From the NCBI GenBank assembly GCA_043778625.1, contig JAYWFU010000140.1:1-12238 (forward strand): a DNA stretch of 12,238 nucleotides, read 5' to 3'. This document shows positions 1-7,422 of this stretch, in pieces; the stretch's first letter is position 1, and every line of letters begins with the position of its first letter. The DNA is from JACMRI01 sp043778625 (lineage in GTDB: Bacteria; Bacteroidota; Bacteroidia; UBA4408). The translations under genes and the position numbers were made by a program. The notes beneath the pieces were generated by a model. It saw only the letters and a list, made by a program, of their open reading frames with translations, made no database searches and was not told the DNA's origin.

Positions 1-260
1 TTTATTGTAGTTTTGGTGAACCACAAATAAATCCGTTACTAAAGCGATTTAATTGACCCATACTATTAGTTTTAACAGAAATTTAAACAGGCTCTAAATC
101 TCAGTTAATTTTCTACTATAAACAAAACGTACAGCAAGTAGATAAATTGAATGTGTGAAACGAACCTTTAAATTAGTTTTTATAAAGACAACTCAGTTTT
201 TAGAAGCAAAATACACTAAAGTACATGTTTCAAACTATTTTGAGACCAATAAAAGCGCAT
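1..260. other. AT-rich stretch with no recognisable gene
   Basis: I see no open frame of useful length, no RNA gene and no strong terminator in this segment. It lies just beyond the 3' end of the decayed DUF2490 gene on the minus strand, so it may be further decayed sequence. A weak 8-bp inverted repeat with a 4-nt loop lies at 227-246 but has no T-tract. Confidence 0.4.
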
Positions 261-944
261 TTAGCATCGCGTATATCTACTACTGAAAAAAGTTTTAGCC
301 ACACCAAACGACAACATATAATTATTGCTAGGAACTTTGGCATCATGGTTTAGCTCAATAGTATAGGAGGTTTCCAATAGCCAATGCTCAGTAATATTGT
401 ATAATAAACCAACAAATATTCGGTTGCGGTTAAATCCTTTTTCGTAATAATAACCGTTAAATTTATAATAAGTTTCTTGCGCTATATAAGACACAAAACC
501 GTATGGCAACTTATAGCGCAGTGTTACCTTGTGCATCAGCATTAAAATCTTTAAATTGAGTATCGCATAACAAGCGATTAAATAGTACAAACTTCCCCAT
601 TTTTTTGCGGTAAATAAAATACCCCTCAAATTGATGTCGATAGCTATACGATACATCTGTACGTTTTTTGTTTACATAAATATAATTAGCCGTAAAACGT
701 AAATTACGCCAAAAACGGTGTAATGCTCCAGCATCAAAATACGAGTAGGCATAAGTACTTGCATTTTCTACAAATCTTGTTTGATGCTGTACATGCGCCA
801 TCCAAAGTTTGTTTATGGGAGCCTCTACCTCTAGGTTAAACCATAATTGAAAATCTTTTTGTGGTGCTTCGGCCTGCTACTAGCGCTAGTATTAACGAAA
901 ATAACTGGTAAAATAGTATTTAATTTTAAATGGAAAAATAACAT
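261..944 (-). pseudogene. Frameshifted DUF2490-family gene (envelope protein remnant)
   Basis: This is a degraded gene for a DUF2490 protein, the same family as the intact gene at 3068-3763. An ATG at 944 opens a hydrophobic stretch resembling a signal peptide, but that stretch is spread over three frames. Two adjacent TAG codons (882-877) stand directly before the mature-like sequence QAEAPQKDFQLWFN, which starts at 876. The body then stays open to a TAA at 513-511, through the segments FWRNLRFTANYIY and GKFVLFNRLL. A second frame change between about 530 and 511 is needed to continue into RYKLPYGF, then RIFVGLLYNITEHW, and finally NYMLSFGVAKTFF near the end, with a stop at 263-261. The split segments follow one another in the order expected for one protein of about 220 residues. 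Several separate lesions argue for real decay rather than one sequencing error. The family is only characterised as probable beta-rich, barrel-like envelope proteins. Confidence 0.72.
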
Positions 945-973
945 TTTTTTAATTTGCAGCTAAATATATTATT

Positions 974-989
974 AACTTAGTGCTAAGTT
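974..989. promoter_or_regulatory. Palindrome upstream of the six-gene run, candidate operator
   Basis: AACTTAG and CTAAGTT form perfect 7-bp arms around a 2-nt centre. The palindrome lies 23 nt before the ATG at 1013 and between the divergent remnant (944) and the T9SS gene. It overlaps TAAGTTTA at 984-991, which matches 7 of 8 positions of the Bacteroidota -7 element TAnnTTTG. No well-spaced -33 element was found: the TTTG at 953-956 is too far upstream. Regulation here is inferred from position and symmetry only. Confidence 0.3.
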
Positions 990-1012
990 TACAAAAACTT
1001 ATAAAATTTAAA

Positions 1013-2659
1013 ATGCAAAAACACGTAGTATCAGTACTTTCTTTTGGCTTATTATCAATTAGTAGTAGCGCACAATGGACTAACAATTCAACAATTAATA
1101 CTCCTGTGGCCATTGCTACTAAAGGGCAAAGTAATATGCACATGGTTACTGATAATGCAAACGGAGTTATACTGGCTTGGGAAGATAACAGGGATAACTT
1201 AACTAACTCAACAGATATTTATGCACAGCGCATTGATAAAAATGGCGTAGCTAAATGGGCTACAAATGGCGTAGCGTTGTGTAATAATGCTAGCTTACAA
1301 AAATCAGTGGTCATGGTTGATGCAGGCAACGGGGCCATGATAGCCGCTTGGCAAGATTTACGTGCAGGTAATAGCGATATTTACGCACAAAAAATAGATT
1401 CGTTAGGTAATGTACTTTGGGCGGTTAATGGCGTGGCAGTTACCAATAAAACCACTACTCAAAAAAATGTAAAACTAATAAGCGATAATGCAGGTGGAGC
1501 AATTATTGTGTGGGAAGACTCTGTAAATTCATACTATGATATATACGCTCAACGCCTTAACAGTGCAGGTGTAGCACAATGGGCATCCAATGGTGTAGTA
1601 GTATGCAATGCTACACTGTTACAAATAAACCCTAAAATAGATACTGATAATGCAGGTGGCGCAATAATAACTTGGCAAGATAAACGTAACGGTAACGATT
1701 ACGACATATACGCCCAACGTATTAACAACGCAGGAATAGCCCAATGGGCAAGTAACGGTGTGGTAGTATGCAATGCTACTGGCACACAAAACAACCCACG
1801 TATTGAACCTGATGGCGCCAACGGAGCAATTATAGCTTGGGCTGATAAGCGCAACACTATTGATTATAACATATATGCGCAGCGCATAAGTGCTACGGGT
1901 ACAGCTATTTGGGCTAATAACGGAGTGGCGGTGTGTACCGCTACTGACGCTCAATCAGGTATTGATATGAAGTTTTTGGGTACTACTATTTTAGTGTCGT
2001 GGAAAGATGTACGCTCTGGTAATTATCAAATATATTCGCAATTACTTAACTTACAAGGTGTGCCACAATTGGCTACTAATGGTATTGCGTTATCTAACAA
2101 TAGTTTAAAAGCCATAAACCCCAATACAATAGTGGATAGTAACGGTGGTGCAATTGTAGCCTGGCAAGATTCCGTAGCAGGCAATTGGAATATTAAAACT
2201 CAACAACTAAGTAACCTAGGTGCATTGCAGTGGGCTACAGGAGGCGTTGTGGTAAGTAATGCTGCTAACAACCAAATTAACGTGGCGCAAGTAAGCAATG
2301 GGTTAGGAGGTGCTATATTTGGCTGGGAAGATAACCGTAGCGGAATAGATTATGATATTTACACACAAAACATTACCAACAACGGTATACTTAACAGTGT
2401 GCAAGCCCCAACTACTAATAATACAACTATAATTGCATATCCTAACCCTGTGCATGATGTGCTTAGGCTTACCAACGTTGCTTTAAATAGCACCACAACT
2501 ATTTATACCACTGCAGGTGCTATTGTGTATTATGCTAATAGCTCTACATCAATAACTAATGAAATTAATTGTACACTATTTAACAACGGATTATATTTTT
2601 ACACCATTACCTCTGAAAATAAAATTCAAAAGGGTAAATTTATAATTGATAACAACTAA
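1013..2659 (+). CDS. T9SS-secreted protein with eight ~54-residue repeats, probable beta-propeller
   Basis: This is a secreted or surface-attached protein of 548 residues. I chose the ATG at 1013 because it starts directly at a signal peptide (MQKHVVSVLSFGLLSISSSA, then QW). A start at 980 would add 11 residues in front of that signal. The body has eight repeats, each with a W-x-D core followed by a D-I-Y-A-Q-like strand and a closing W-A-x-N-G-V. Counted from residue 1 at 1013, the core tryptophans are at about 56, 113, 167, 221, 276, 330, 384 and 438, a spacing of 54-57. Four-stranded units of this size suggest a beta-propeller of up to eight blades, though this fold is inferred. The last ~75 residues are a T9SS type A sorting domain, with YPNPVHDVLRL, TTAGAIVYY, the LFNNGLYFY strand and a KGKFII ending. 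It leads the six-gene run and is 7 nt from the next gene. No catalytic motif is visible, so binding or adhesion is a guess. Confidence 0.85.
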   Translation: MQKHVVSVLSFGLLSISSSAQWTNNSTINTPVAIATKGQSNMHMVTDNANGVILAWEDNRDNLTNSTDIYAQRIDKNGVAKWATNGVALCNNASLQKSVVMVDAGNGAMIAAWQDLRAGNSDIYAQKIDSLGNVLWAVNGVAVTNKTTTQKNVKLISDNAGGAIIVWEDSVNSYYDIYAQRLNSAGVAQWASNGVVVCNATLLQINPKIDTDNAGGAIITWQDKRNGNDYDIYAQRINNAGIAQWASNGVVVCNATGTQNNPRIEPDGANGAIIAWADKRNTIDYNIYAQRISATGTAIWANNGVAVCTATDAQSGIDMKFLGTTILVSWKDVRSGNYQIYSQLLNLQGVPQLATNGIALSNNSLKAINPNTIVDSNGGAIVAWQDSVAGNWNIKTQQLSNLGALQWATGGVVVSNAANNQINVAQVSNGLGGAIFGWEDNRSGIDYDIYTQNITNNGILNSVQAPTTNNTTIIAYPNPVHDVLRLTNVALNSTTTIYTTAGAIVYYANSSTSITNEINCTLFNNGLYFYTITSENKIQKGKFIIDNN

Positions 2660-2666
2660 TTTTAAC

Positions 2667-3059
2667 ATGAAACAGTACATTACATTTTTAATTATAGCCA
2701 CGAGTTTACTAGCCTGCAAAAAACAAGCCGGCGAAGGTGGAAAGGCAAAAATAACTGGCAAGTTAATTATACATAATTATGATAACTCGTATACAAAGTT
2801 GCAAAACATATACAGTGGAGCAGGCGAAAATGTTTTTATAATTTATGGCGATGAAAAATCGGTAGGAGCAACACGTAAGGTAGCTCCCGATGGCACGTTT
2901 GAGTTTAACTACCTGCGTAAGGGCAAGTATCAAGTATTTGCAATATCAAAAGATACAAGCCACCATGATTATGTTACTAAATACAGTATAATTAAAAACG
3001 TGGAGGTAAAAACTACAAAAGAGATGGTAGACGTTAATGAAATAATTGTGTTTGATTAA
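2667..3059 (+). CDS. Small lipoprotein with a probable transthyretin-like beta-sandwich
   Basis: This 130-residue protein is predicted to be lipid-anchored. It starts at the ATG at 2667, followed by a hydrophobic segment and a lipobox ending LLAC, with the modified cysteine at residue 17. The same frame is open upstream to a TTG at 2646, but that would overlap the previous gene and bury the signal. The mature part contains ITGKLIIHNYD and later DGTFEFNYLRKGKYQVFAIS. That pattern is typical of carboxypeptidase-regulatory or Cna-B/transthyretin-like beta-sandwich domains, though I cannot assign a precise family. Residues after the cysteine are KKQAGEGG, lacking the acidic run linked to surface export of Bacteroidota lipoproteins, so a periplasm-facing location is more likely. 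It sits 7 nt after the T9SS gene and 8 nt before the DUF2490 gene. Confidence 0.75.
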   Translation: MKQYITFLIIATSLLACKKQAGEGGKAKITGKLIIHNYDNSYTKLQNIYSGAGENVFIIYGDEKSVGATRKVAPDGTFEFNYLRKGKYQVFAISKDTSHHDYVTKYSIIKNVEVKTTKEMVDVNEIIVFD

Positions 3060-3067
3060 TTGGGTGC

Positions 3068-3763
3068 ATGAAGCCGTTTAACCTTATACAAATTATTAGT
3101 GTACTTGCTTTGGTTACTTTGTGTAAATGTGCAGTAGCACAAACGCAGAGTGATGCAGGGGCTTGGTTTACATTTAATGTCGATTGTAAATTAAACAATA
3201 GTTTTAAAGCAATACTTACGCAAGAGTTTAGACTACGCGAAAATTTTACGCAGCCCAACTTAACGTATACTGATTTGGGGATAGAGTATGGTTTTAATAA
3301 AAACGTTAAAACATCGGTAGTGTACAGAGGCATTCAAAAATATTTTTATGATACTCCCGTAAGTTTTAGAAACCGCATAATGTGGGATGTTGTGTTAAAA
3401 CATAAATTTAATAATACCACATTGCAGTATCGTAGTAGATTACAAGCCGAAGTTAAAAATTATTACACCAGCTATGGGGGTAAAAATCCTGAATGGTTTT
3501 GGCGTAATAAGTTTACTGCAAAACAAGACCTTACCAAAAAAATTGATGTTTATTTAGCCCTAGAAACACGCACACAAATTACAGATAGCCGTAATATTGA
3601 ATACGATGGCGAAACGCACAGATTGCGTTATCAAGGCGGGATAGATGTTAAGCTAAGCCGAAAAAATACGCTTGGAATGTATTACCTAATTCAACAAGAA
3701 TTTAAGCTGCCTATTATTCAAAATCAATACATTATAGGGGTTGAATACACTACTTCATTTTAA
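3068..3763 (+). CDS. DUF2490 family protein, probable envelope beta-barrel-like protein
   Basis: This 231-residue exported protein has a signal peptide ending CAVA-QTQ, with cleavage after about residue 24. The mature protein is a series of amphipathic beta strands with many aromatic and charged residues (for example AWFTFNVDCKLNNSFKAILTQEFRLREN and the FRNRIMWDVVLKHKF region) and ends in aromatic F, as outer membrane barrels often do. The length and the pattern of NR/RYR-type strands match DUF2490, a family common in Bacteroidota whose function is not established. It is the intact relative of the broken gene at 261-944. Its position between a lipoprotein and a small exported repeat protein suggests the products work together in the envelope, but this is inference. 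Confidence 0.75.
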   Translation: MKPFNLIQIISVLALVTLCKCAVAQTQSDAGAWFTFNVDCKLNNSFKAILTQEFRLRENFTQPNLTYTDLGIEYGFNKNVKTSVVYRGIQKYFYDTPVSFRNRIMWDVVLKHKFNNTTLQYRSRLQAEVKNYYTSYGGKNPEWFWRNKFTAKQDLTKKIDVYLALETRTQITDSRNIEYDGETHRLRYQGGIDVKLSRKNTLGMYYLIQQEFKLPIIQNQYIIGVEYTTSF

Positions 3764-3785
3764 CAAAAAATTAAAAATTAATAGT

Positions 3786-4277
3786 ATGAATAAAATTATA
3801 TTGCGTGTATTTGCAACAGCTTGCTGCTGTTTTTTTTTGGTAAGTACTACATTGGCACAAAGCAAAAAAAACATAAAAAAAAACAAACTTAAAACTGCTG
3901 TAGTTACCAAGATAGAAAATGGAAAAACCATTTTTGAAAGCAAAGAATTTTTTGATAAAGATGGTAATACCATCGAAACAATAGACTATACCAAAGAGGG
4001 CGGAATTAAAACCACACATAAATACAAATTTAATTCTGACGGTGATGAAATTGAAGACCTAGAGTATAACGGATTAAACGTACTCGTTGAAAAACGGATA
4101 AGTAAATATAATGCCATTGGCGAAAAAATTGAGGAATTGTACTATGACGTTGCGGATAAAATCACTAAAAAACACATTTATACTTATGATAGCCAAGGGC
4201 TTAAAACGGAGCGAAAAAGCATTGATGCCACAGGGCAAATTACCTGTATTAAAAAGTATAGTTACTCAAAAAAATAA
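3786..4277 (+). CDS. Small exported protein with four 26-residue YD-like repeats
   Basis: This is a 163-residue protein of unknown function. The start is the ATG at 3786, which directly precedes a signal peptide rich in cysteine and phenylalanine and ending STTLA-QSKKN (cleavage after about residue 24). A longer reading from a TTG at 3741 overlaps the previous gene and is unlikely. After a lysine-rich linker, four units carry a turn of the type aromatic-x-x-x-G followed by an I-E-like strand. The turn glycines are at residues 60, 86, 112 and 138, exactly 26 apart (FFDKDG, FNSDG, YNAIG, YDSQG). This resembles short RHS/YD or toxin_WxxC-free YD-type antiparallel repeats found in many exported Bacteroidota proteins. 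No enzymatic residues are evident. It is 22 nt after the DUF2490 gene and 8 nt before the polyphosphate polymerase gene. Confidence 0.72.
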   Translation: MNKIILRVFATACCCFFLVSTTLAQSKKNIKKNKLKTAVVTKIENGKTIFESKEFFDKDGNTIETIDYTKEGGIKTTHKYKFNSDGDEIEDLEYNGLNVLVEKRISKYNAIGEKIEELYYDVADKITKKHIYTYDSQGLKTERKSIDATGQITCIKKYSYSKK

Positions 4278-4285
4278 TAGTAGTA

Positions 4286-5035
4286 GTGCAAAATATTTTA
4301 CCCTTACTTAACAACTTTAACTCTATTTCGCTTAGCGAGATGGAGGGCGTTAAGCTAATGGACAGAACGGATACTAAATATACGTTTTCGATAGCGCAGC
4401 TTGCGCAAGCATTACCTCAATTAACTGCTTTATACAAAATATTAGTGGTAGAAAACGTACGTATTAATCGCTACGAAACCTTGTATTATGATACGCCACA
4501 ACTATTATTGTACCATCAGCACCATGCTGGAAAACGCAATAGATACAAGGTGCGCCACCGTACGTATGTTGAAAGCAAGATTGGGTTTTTGGAAATTAAA
4601 TTTAAAAACAACAAAGGTCGTACGTTTAAAACACGCATAAAAGAAGACAACGTATGTTACACATTTAACGAAAAGCATACCGAATTTTTACAACGTAAAT
4701 CGCCCTTTACAGGCACTGATTTAACACCGGTGTTGTGGATTAATTATAGCCGTATAACCTTGGTAAACAATACGTCGGCCGAACGCCTGACTATTGATTT
4801 GAATTTAGAATTAAAAAAAGATACGGACTTAAAAACACATCGGCACTTAGTAATAGCTGAGGTAAAGCAAGACGGCAAAGCCTACTCGCCTTTTATACAA
4901 CTAATGCAACAAATGCACATACGCCAAGGTAGTATAAGCAAATATTGCCTTGGCATTGCGTTGATGTATCCTACCATAAAACAAAATAATTTCAAACCCA
5001 AAATACACACCTTAAAACAATTACTAACACCATGA
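4286..5035 (+). CDS. VTC-domain polyphosphate polymerase
   Basis: This is predicted to be a cytoplasmic enzyme that polymerises phosphate from ATP, like the catalytic tunnel domain of yeast Vtc4. The 249 residues are almost entirely one VTC domain. Visible features are LMDRTDTKY (25-32), YYDT (67-70), the basic strand KRNRYKVRHR (83-92), FLEIKFK (101-107), RTFKTR (112-117), YSR (154-156), AEVK (191-194) and SKYCLGIAL (218-226). These correspond to the Arg/Lys and Glu residues lining the VTC tunnel, although my one-to-one match with yeast numbering is tentative. The start is GTG at 4286. In this frame a TAG at 4259-4261 blocks upstream extension and no ATG lies before residue 19, yet the conserved N-terminal strand begins well before residue 19. 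The gene overlaps the DUF4956 gene by 4 nt (ATGA), so translational coupling is likely. Confidence 0.85.
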   Translation: MQNILPLLNNFNSISLSEMEGVKLMDRTDTKYTFSIAQLAQALPQLTALYKILVVENVRINRYETLYYDTPQLLLYHQHHAGKRNRYKVRHRTYVESKIGFLEIKFKNNKGRTFKTRIKEDNVCYTFNEKHTEFLQRKSPFTGTDLTPVLWINYSRITLVNNTSAERLTIDLNLELKKDTDLKTHRHLVIAEVKQDGKAYSPFIQLMQQMHIRQGSISKYCLGIALMYPTIKQNNFKPKIHTLKQLLTP

Positions 5036-5676
5036 CATTAGCACAAGTAGCCACAGAGCCAGCAGTAATAAACAGTATGGACGCATTATTAAAAATAACA
5101 GCTAAAATTAGTTGGCGTTTACTTATTGACCTTGCGTCAGTGTTTGTACTGGTACGCTTTATTTATTACCCTACTTACAAGCATCGCGAACTATTTTTTA
5201 CATTTTTTATTTTAAACCTTATTATATTTTTAATATCATTTTTACTCAACAAGGTTGATTTGTCAATGGGCGCTGCCTTTGGTTTGTTTGCCGTATTTAG
5301 TATGTTGCGCTATCGTACCGAAAATATTTCAAACAATGATATGTCGTACTTGTTTTTGTGCATTGCCATAGGCTTAGTGTCAGCAGTAGCTAAAATAAAA
5401 GGGGCTGACGATGCCTACGAATATTTGTTTTTAGGAGGTATAAACTTAGTAATAATTTTAGTTACTTATTTGTTAGAAAGCAAGCATATTATGCGGCGCG
5501 AGACTTCTAAAATAATTGTATACGAAAACATCGAACTAATTAAAGCTACTAAAAGCCACGAATTAATTGCCGATATAAGCACACGTGCAGGCATAAATGT
5601 ACATAGATACACTATTCAAAAAATTGATTTTTTAAAAGACGCCGCCTATATCAAAGTATATTATTATCAAGATTAA
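5032..5676 (+). CDS. DUF4956 multi-pass membrane protein, partner of the VTC protein
   Basis: This 214-residue inner membrane protein has about five hydrophobic segments at residues 28-46, 54-72, 79-92, 104-121 and 130-148. The third holds the conserved stretch GAAFGLFAVFSMLRYRTENI, whose Arg-rich end follows the membrane segment. A soluble C-terminal part (about 150-214) ends with KIDFLKDAAYIKVYYYQD and is probably cytoplasmic. DUF4956 genes are frequently found beside VTC-domain genes in bacteria. Here the ATG at 5032 overlaps the VTC stop codon, strong evidence for a joint function. By analogy with the yeast VTC complex, where membrane subunits carry the chain across as it is made, DUF4956 may anchor the polymerase or form the exit path for polyphosphate. 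That role is inference. It is the last gene of the six-gene run. Confidence 0.82.
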   Translation: MTLAQVATEPAVINSMDALLKITAKISWRLLIDLASVFVLVRFIYYPTYKHRELFFTFFILNLIIFLISFLLNKVDLSMGAAFGLFAVFSMLRYRTENISNNDMSYLFLCIAIGLVSAVAKIKGADDAYEYLFLGGINLVIILVTYLLESKHIMRRETSKIIVYENIELIKATKSHELIADISTRAGINVHRYTIQKIDFLKDAAYIKVYYYQD

Positions 5677-5760
5677 TAGCAATGATGTTAAAATAACACC
5701 ACTAACGTAGTAGTAAATAGCACTATAATTTGTTTATTTGTTATACGAAAACAACACACT

Positions 5761-7416
5761 ATGTTAGTACGATTATTTATACAAAATTATGCGTTAATAA
5801 ATCAATTAGATATTGATTTAAACACAGGATTCACAACTATTACAGGCGAAACTGGCGCAGGTAAATCAATATTGCTTGGCGCATTAGGCTTGGTTATTGG
5901 CAATAGAGCCGACCTACAATCGTTACATAACACAGCGCAAAAATGTGTGGTAGAAGCCACCTTTAATGTAACTAACTACAACGTACAACCGTTTTTTACC
6001 GAACACGAATTTGAATACAGTACCGAATGTATTATTCGCCGTGAGATAAGCCCTAGTGGTACATCGCGTGCTTTTATTAACGATACACCTGCTAACCTAC
6101 AACAGCTCAAAGCCCTAGGAGCACTGCTTATTGATATACACTCGCAACATCAAACGTTACAAATTAACGATGGCAATTTTCAGTTAACGGTACTCGATAA
6201 TTTTGCGCAAATTACCGATAGTCAAAAAGAATATTCTGTACAATTTAAACAGTACAAAAACCTGCAAAATCAATATAACGAGCTATTACAACAACAAGTT
6301 GCATTACACAAGGAGCAAGATTATTTGCAGTTTCAATTTAATGAATTTGAAACTATTGAATTAAAAAATATCCAACAAACTGACCTAGAGGAGGAGTTAG
6401 AAACACTAAACAATGCTGAGAGTATAGCCCAAGCCTATGGTAATGGAGCTCAAGCATTGCTTGATGGCGACAACCCAATAACCAACCAATTGCGCGAAAT
6501 TAAAAATGCGCTAAACGGGGTGTCAAAAAACAATACACGCTTCGCTGACCTTATTGCACGCCTTGATGCCTGCAGTATAGAATTAAAAGACATAGCCAAC
6601 GAATTAGAGCAAATAGCCGAAACAACGCACTACGACGGTAATAGAGTGGAAATAATTAATGCTACGTTAGATACATTGTATCGCTTGCAAAAAAAACATA
6701 ACGTAACTACTGTAGCTGAACTGGTGGAGGTAAAAGAAAACATAAGCAACAAATTATTTGAAATTGGTAATATTGACGAAAGCATAGCTACCGCTAACGA
6801 ACAGCTTACACAACACACTAAGTTAGTGCAAGCTAAAGCAAGCGAGCTACGTAAACTACGCATGGCTGCTACGCCCGATTTTGAACAACAAATTGTAGCG
6901 CAACTACACGAATTAGGTATGGAAAAAGCGCAGTTTAAAATTGGACACGAAGCGCTTACTCAACTCAACGCAATGGGTGCTGATAAAATTAATTTTTTGT
7001 TTACCGCCAATGCTGGTGCTGAATTGCGCGATGTTGTTAAGGTAGCTAGTGGTGGCGAATTATCGAGAGTAATGTTGAGTGTTAAAAATATTTTATCAAA
7101 AAAAGTAAGCTTACCTACCATAATTTTTGACGAAATAGATACCGGAGTTTCGGGGCAAGTGGCTACTAAGATGGCCACTATAATGCAACACATGGCACAA
7201 CAAATGCAAGTAATAGCCATTACGCATTTGCCACAAATAGCAAGCAAGGGCAACGAGCATTTTTTTGTGTACAAAGACCATTCGTCAGAGACAACACTAT
7301 CATCAATTAAAAAATTAAGTGCCGAGGAACGTGTGCAAGAAGTTGCAAAAATGCTCAGTAACGATAACCCTACAGCAGCAGCTCTCGAAAATGCTAAAGA
7401 ATTATTAACTCATTAA
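5761..7416 (+). CDS. recN: DNA repair protein RecN
   Basis: RecN is an SMC-like ATPase that helps hold and process DNA ends during recombinational repair of double-strand breaks. The 551 residues match the usual RecN length. The Walker A motif GETGAGKS lies at 29-36, the Q-loop region IDIHSQHQ at 124-131, the ABC signature ASGGELSR at 429-436, Walker B TIIFDEID at 453-460 and the switch segment ITHLPQIAS at 487-495. Between the two halves of the ATPase head, residues about 155-370 form a glutamine- and glutamate-rich helical region consistent with the short coiled-coil arm. The ATG at 5761 fits the family N-terminus (LFIQNYALI). It follows an 84-nt gap after the DUF4956 gene, so it probably has its own promoter, though I could not find a convincing one. 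An exported protein gene follows after 6 nt. Confidence 0.95.
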   Translation: MLVRLFIQNYALINQLDIDLNTGFTTITGETGAGKSILLGALGLVIGNRADLQSLHNTAQKCVVEATFNVTNYNVQPFFTEHEFEYSTECIIRREISPSGTSRAFINDTPANLQQLKALGALLIDIHSQHQTLQINDGNFQLTVLDNFAQITDSQKEYSVQFKQYKNLQNQYNELLQQQVALHKEQDYLQFQFNEFETIELKNIQQTDLEEELETLNNAESIAQAYGNGAQALLDGDNPITNQLREIKNALNGVSKNNTRFADLIARLDACSIELKDIANELEQIAETTHYDGNRVEIINATLDTLYRLQKKHNVTTVAELVEVKENISNKLFEIGNIDESIATANEQLTQHTKLVQAKASELRKLRMAATPDFEQQIVAQLHELGMEKAQFKIGHEALTQLNAMGADKINFLFTANAGAELRDVVKVASGGELSRVMLSVKNILSKKVSLPTIIFDEIDTGVSGQVATKMATIMQHMAQQMQVIAITHLPQIASKGNEHFFVYKDHSSETTLSSIKKLSAEERVQEVAKMLSNDNPTAAALENAKELLTH

Positions 7417-7422
7417 CTGCTA

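Noticed and set aside
227..246. Inverted repeat as a terminator for the decayed DUF2490 gene
   Set aside because: The stem is only 8 bp with a wobble pair, and no T-tract follows on the minus strand.
980..1012. Longer N-terminus for the T9SS repeat protein
   Set aside because: It would put 11 extra residues before a typical signal peptide and place the start inside the palindrome.
1619..1954. Minus-strand open frame of 111 codons inside the T9SS gene
   Set aside because: It mirrors the repeat coding on the opposite strand and has no recognisable domain.
5733..5740. TTTATTTG as a -7 element for recN
   Set aside because: The second base deviates from TAnnTTTG and no -33 element stands at the right distance.
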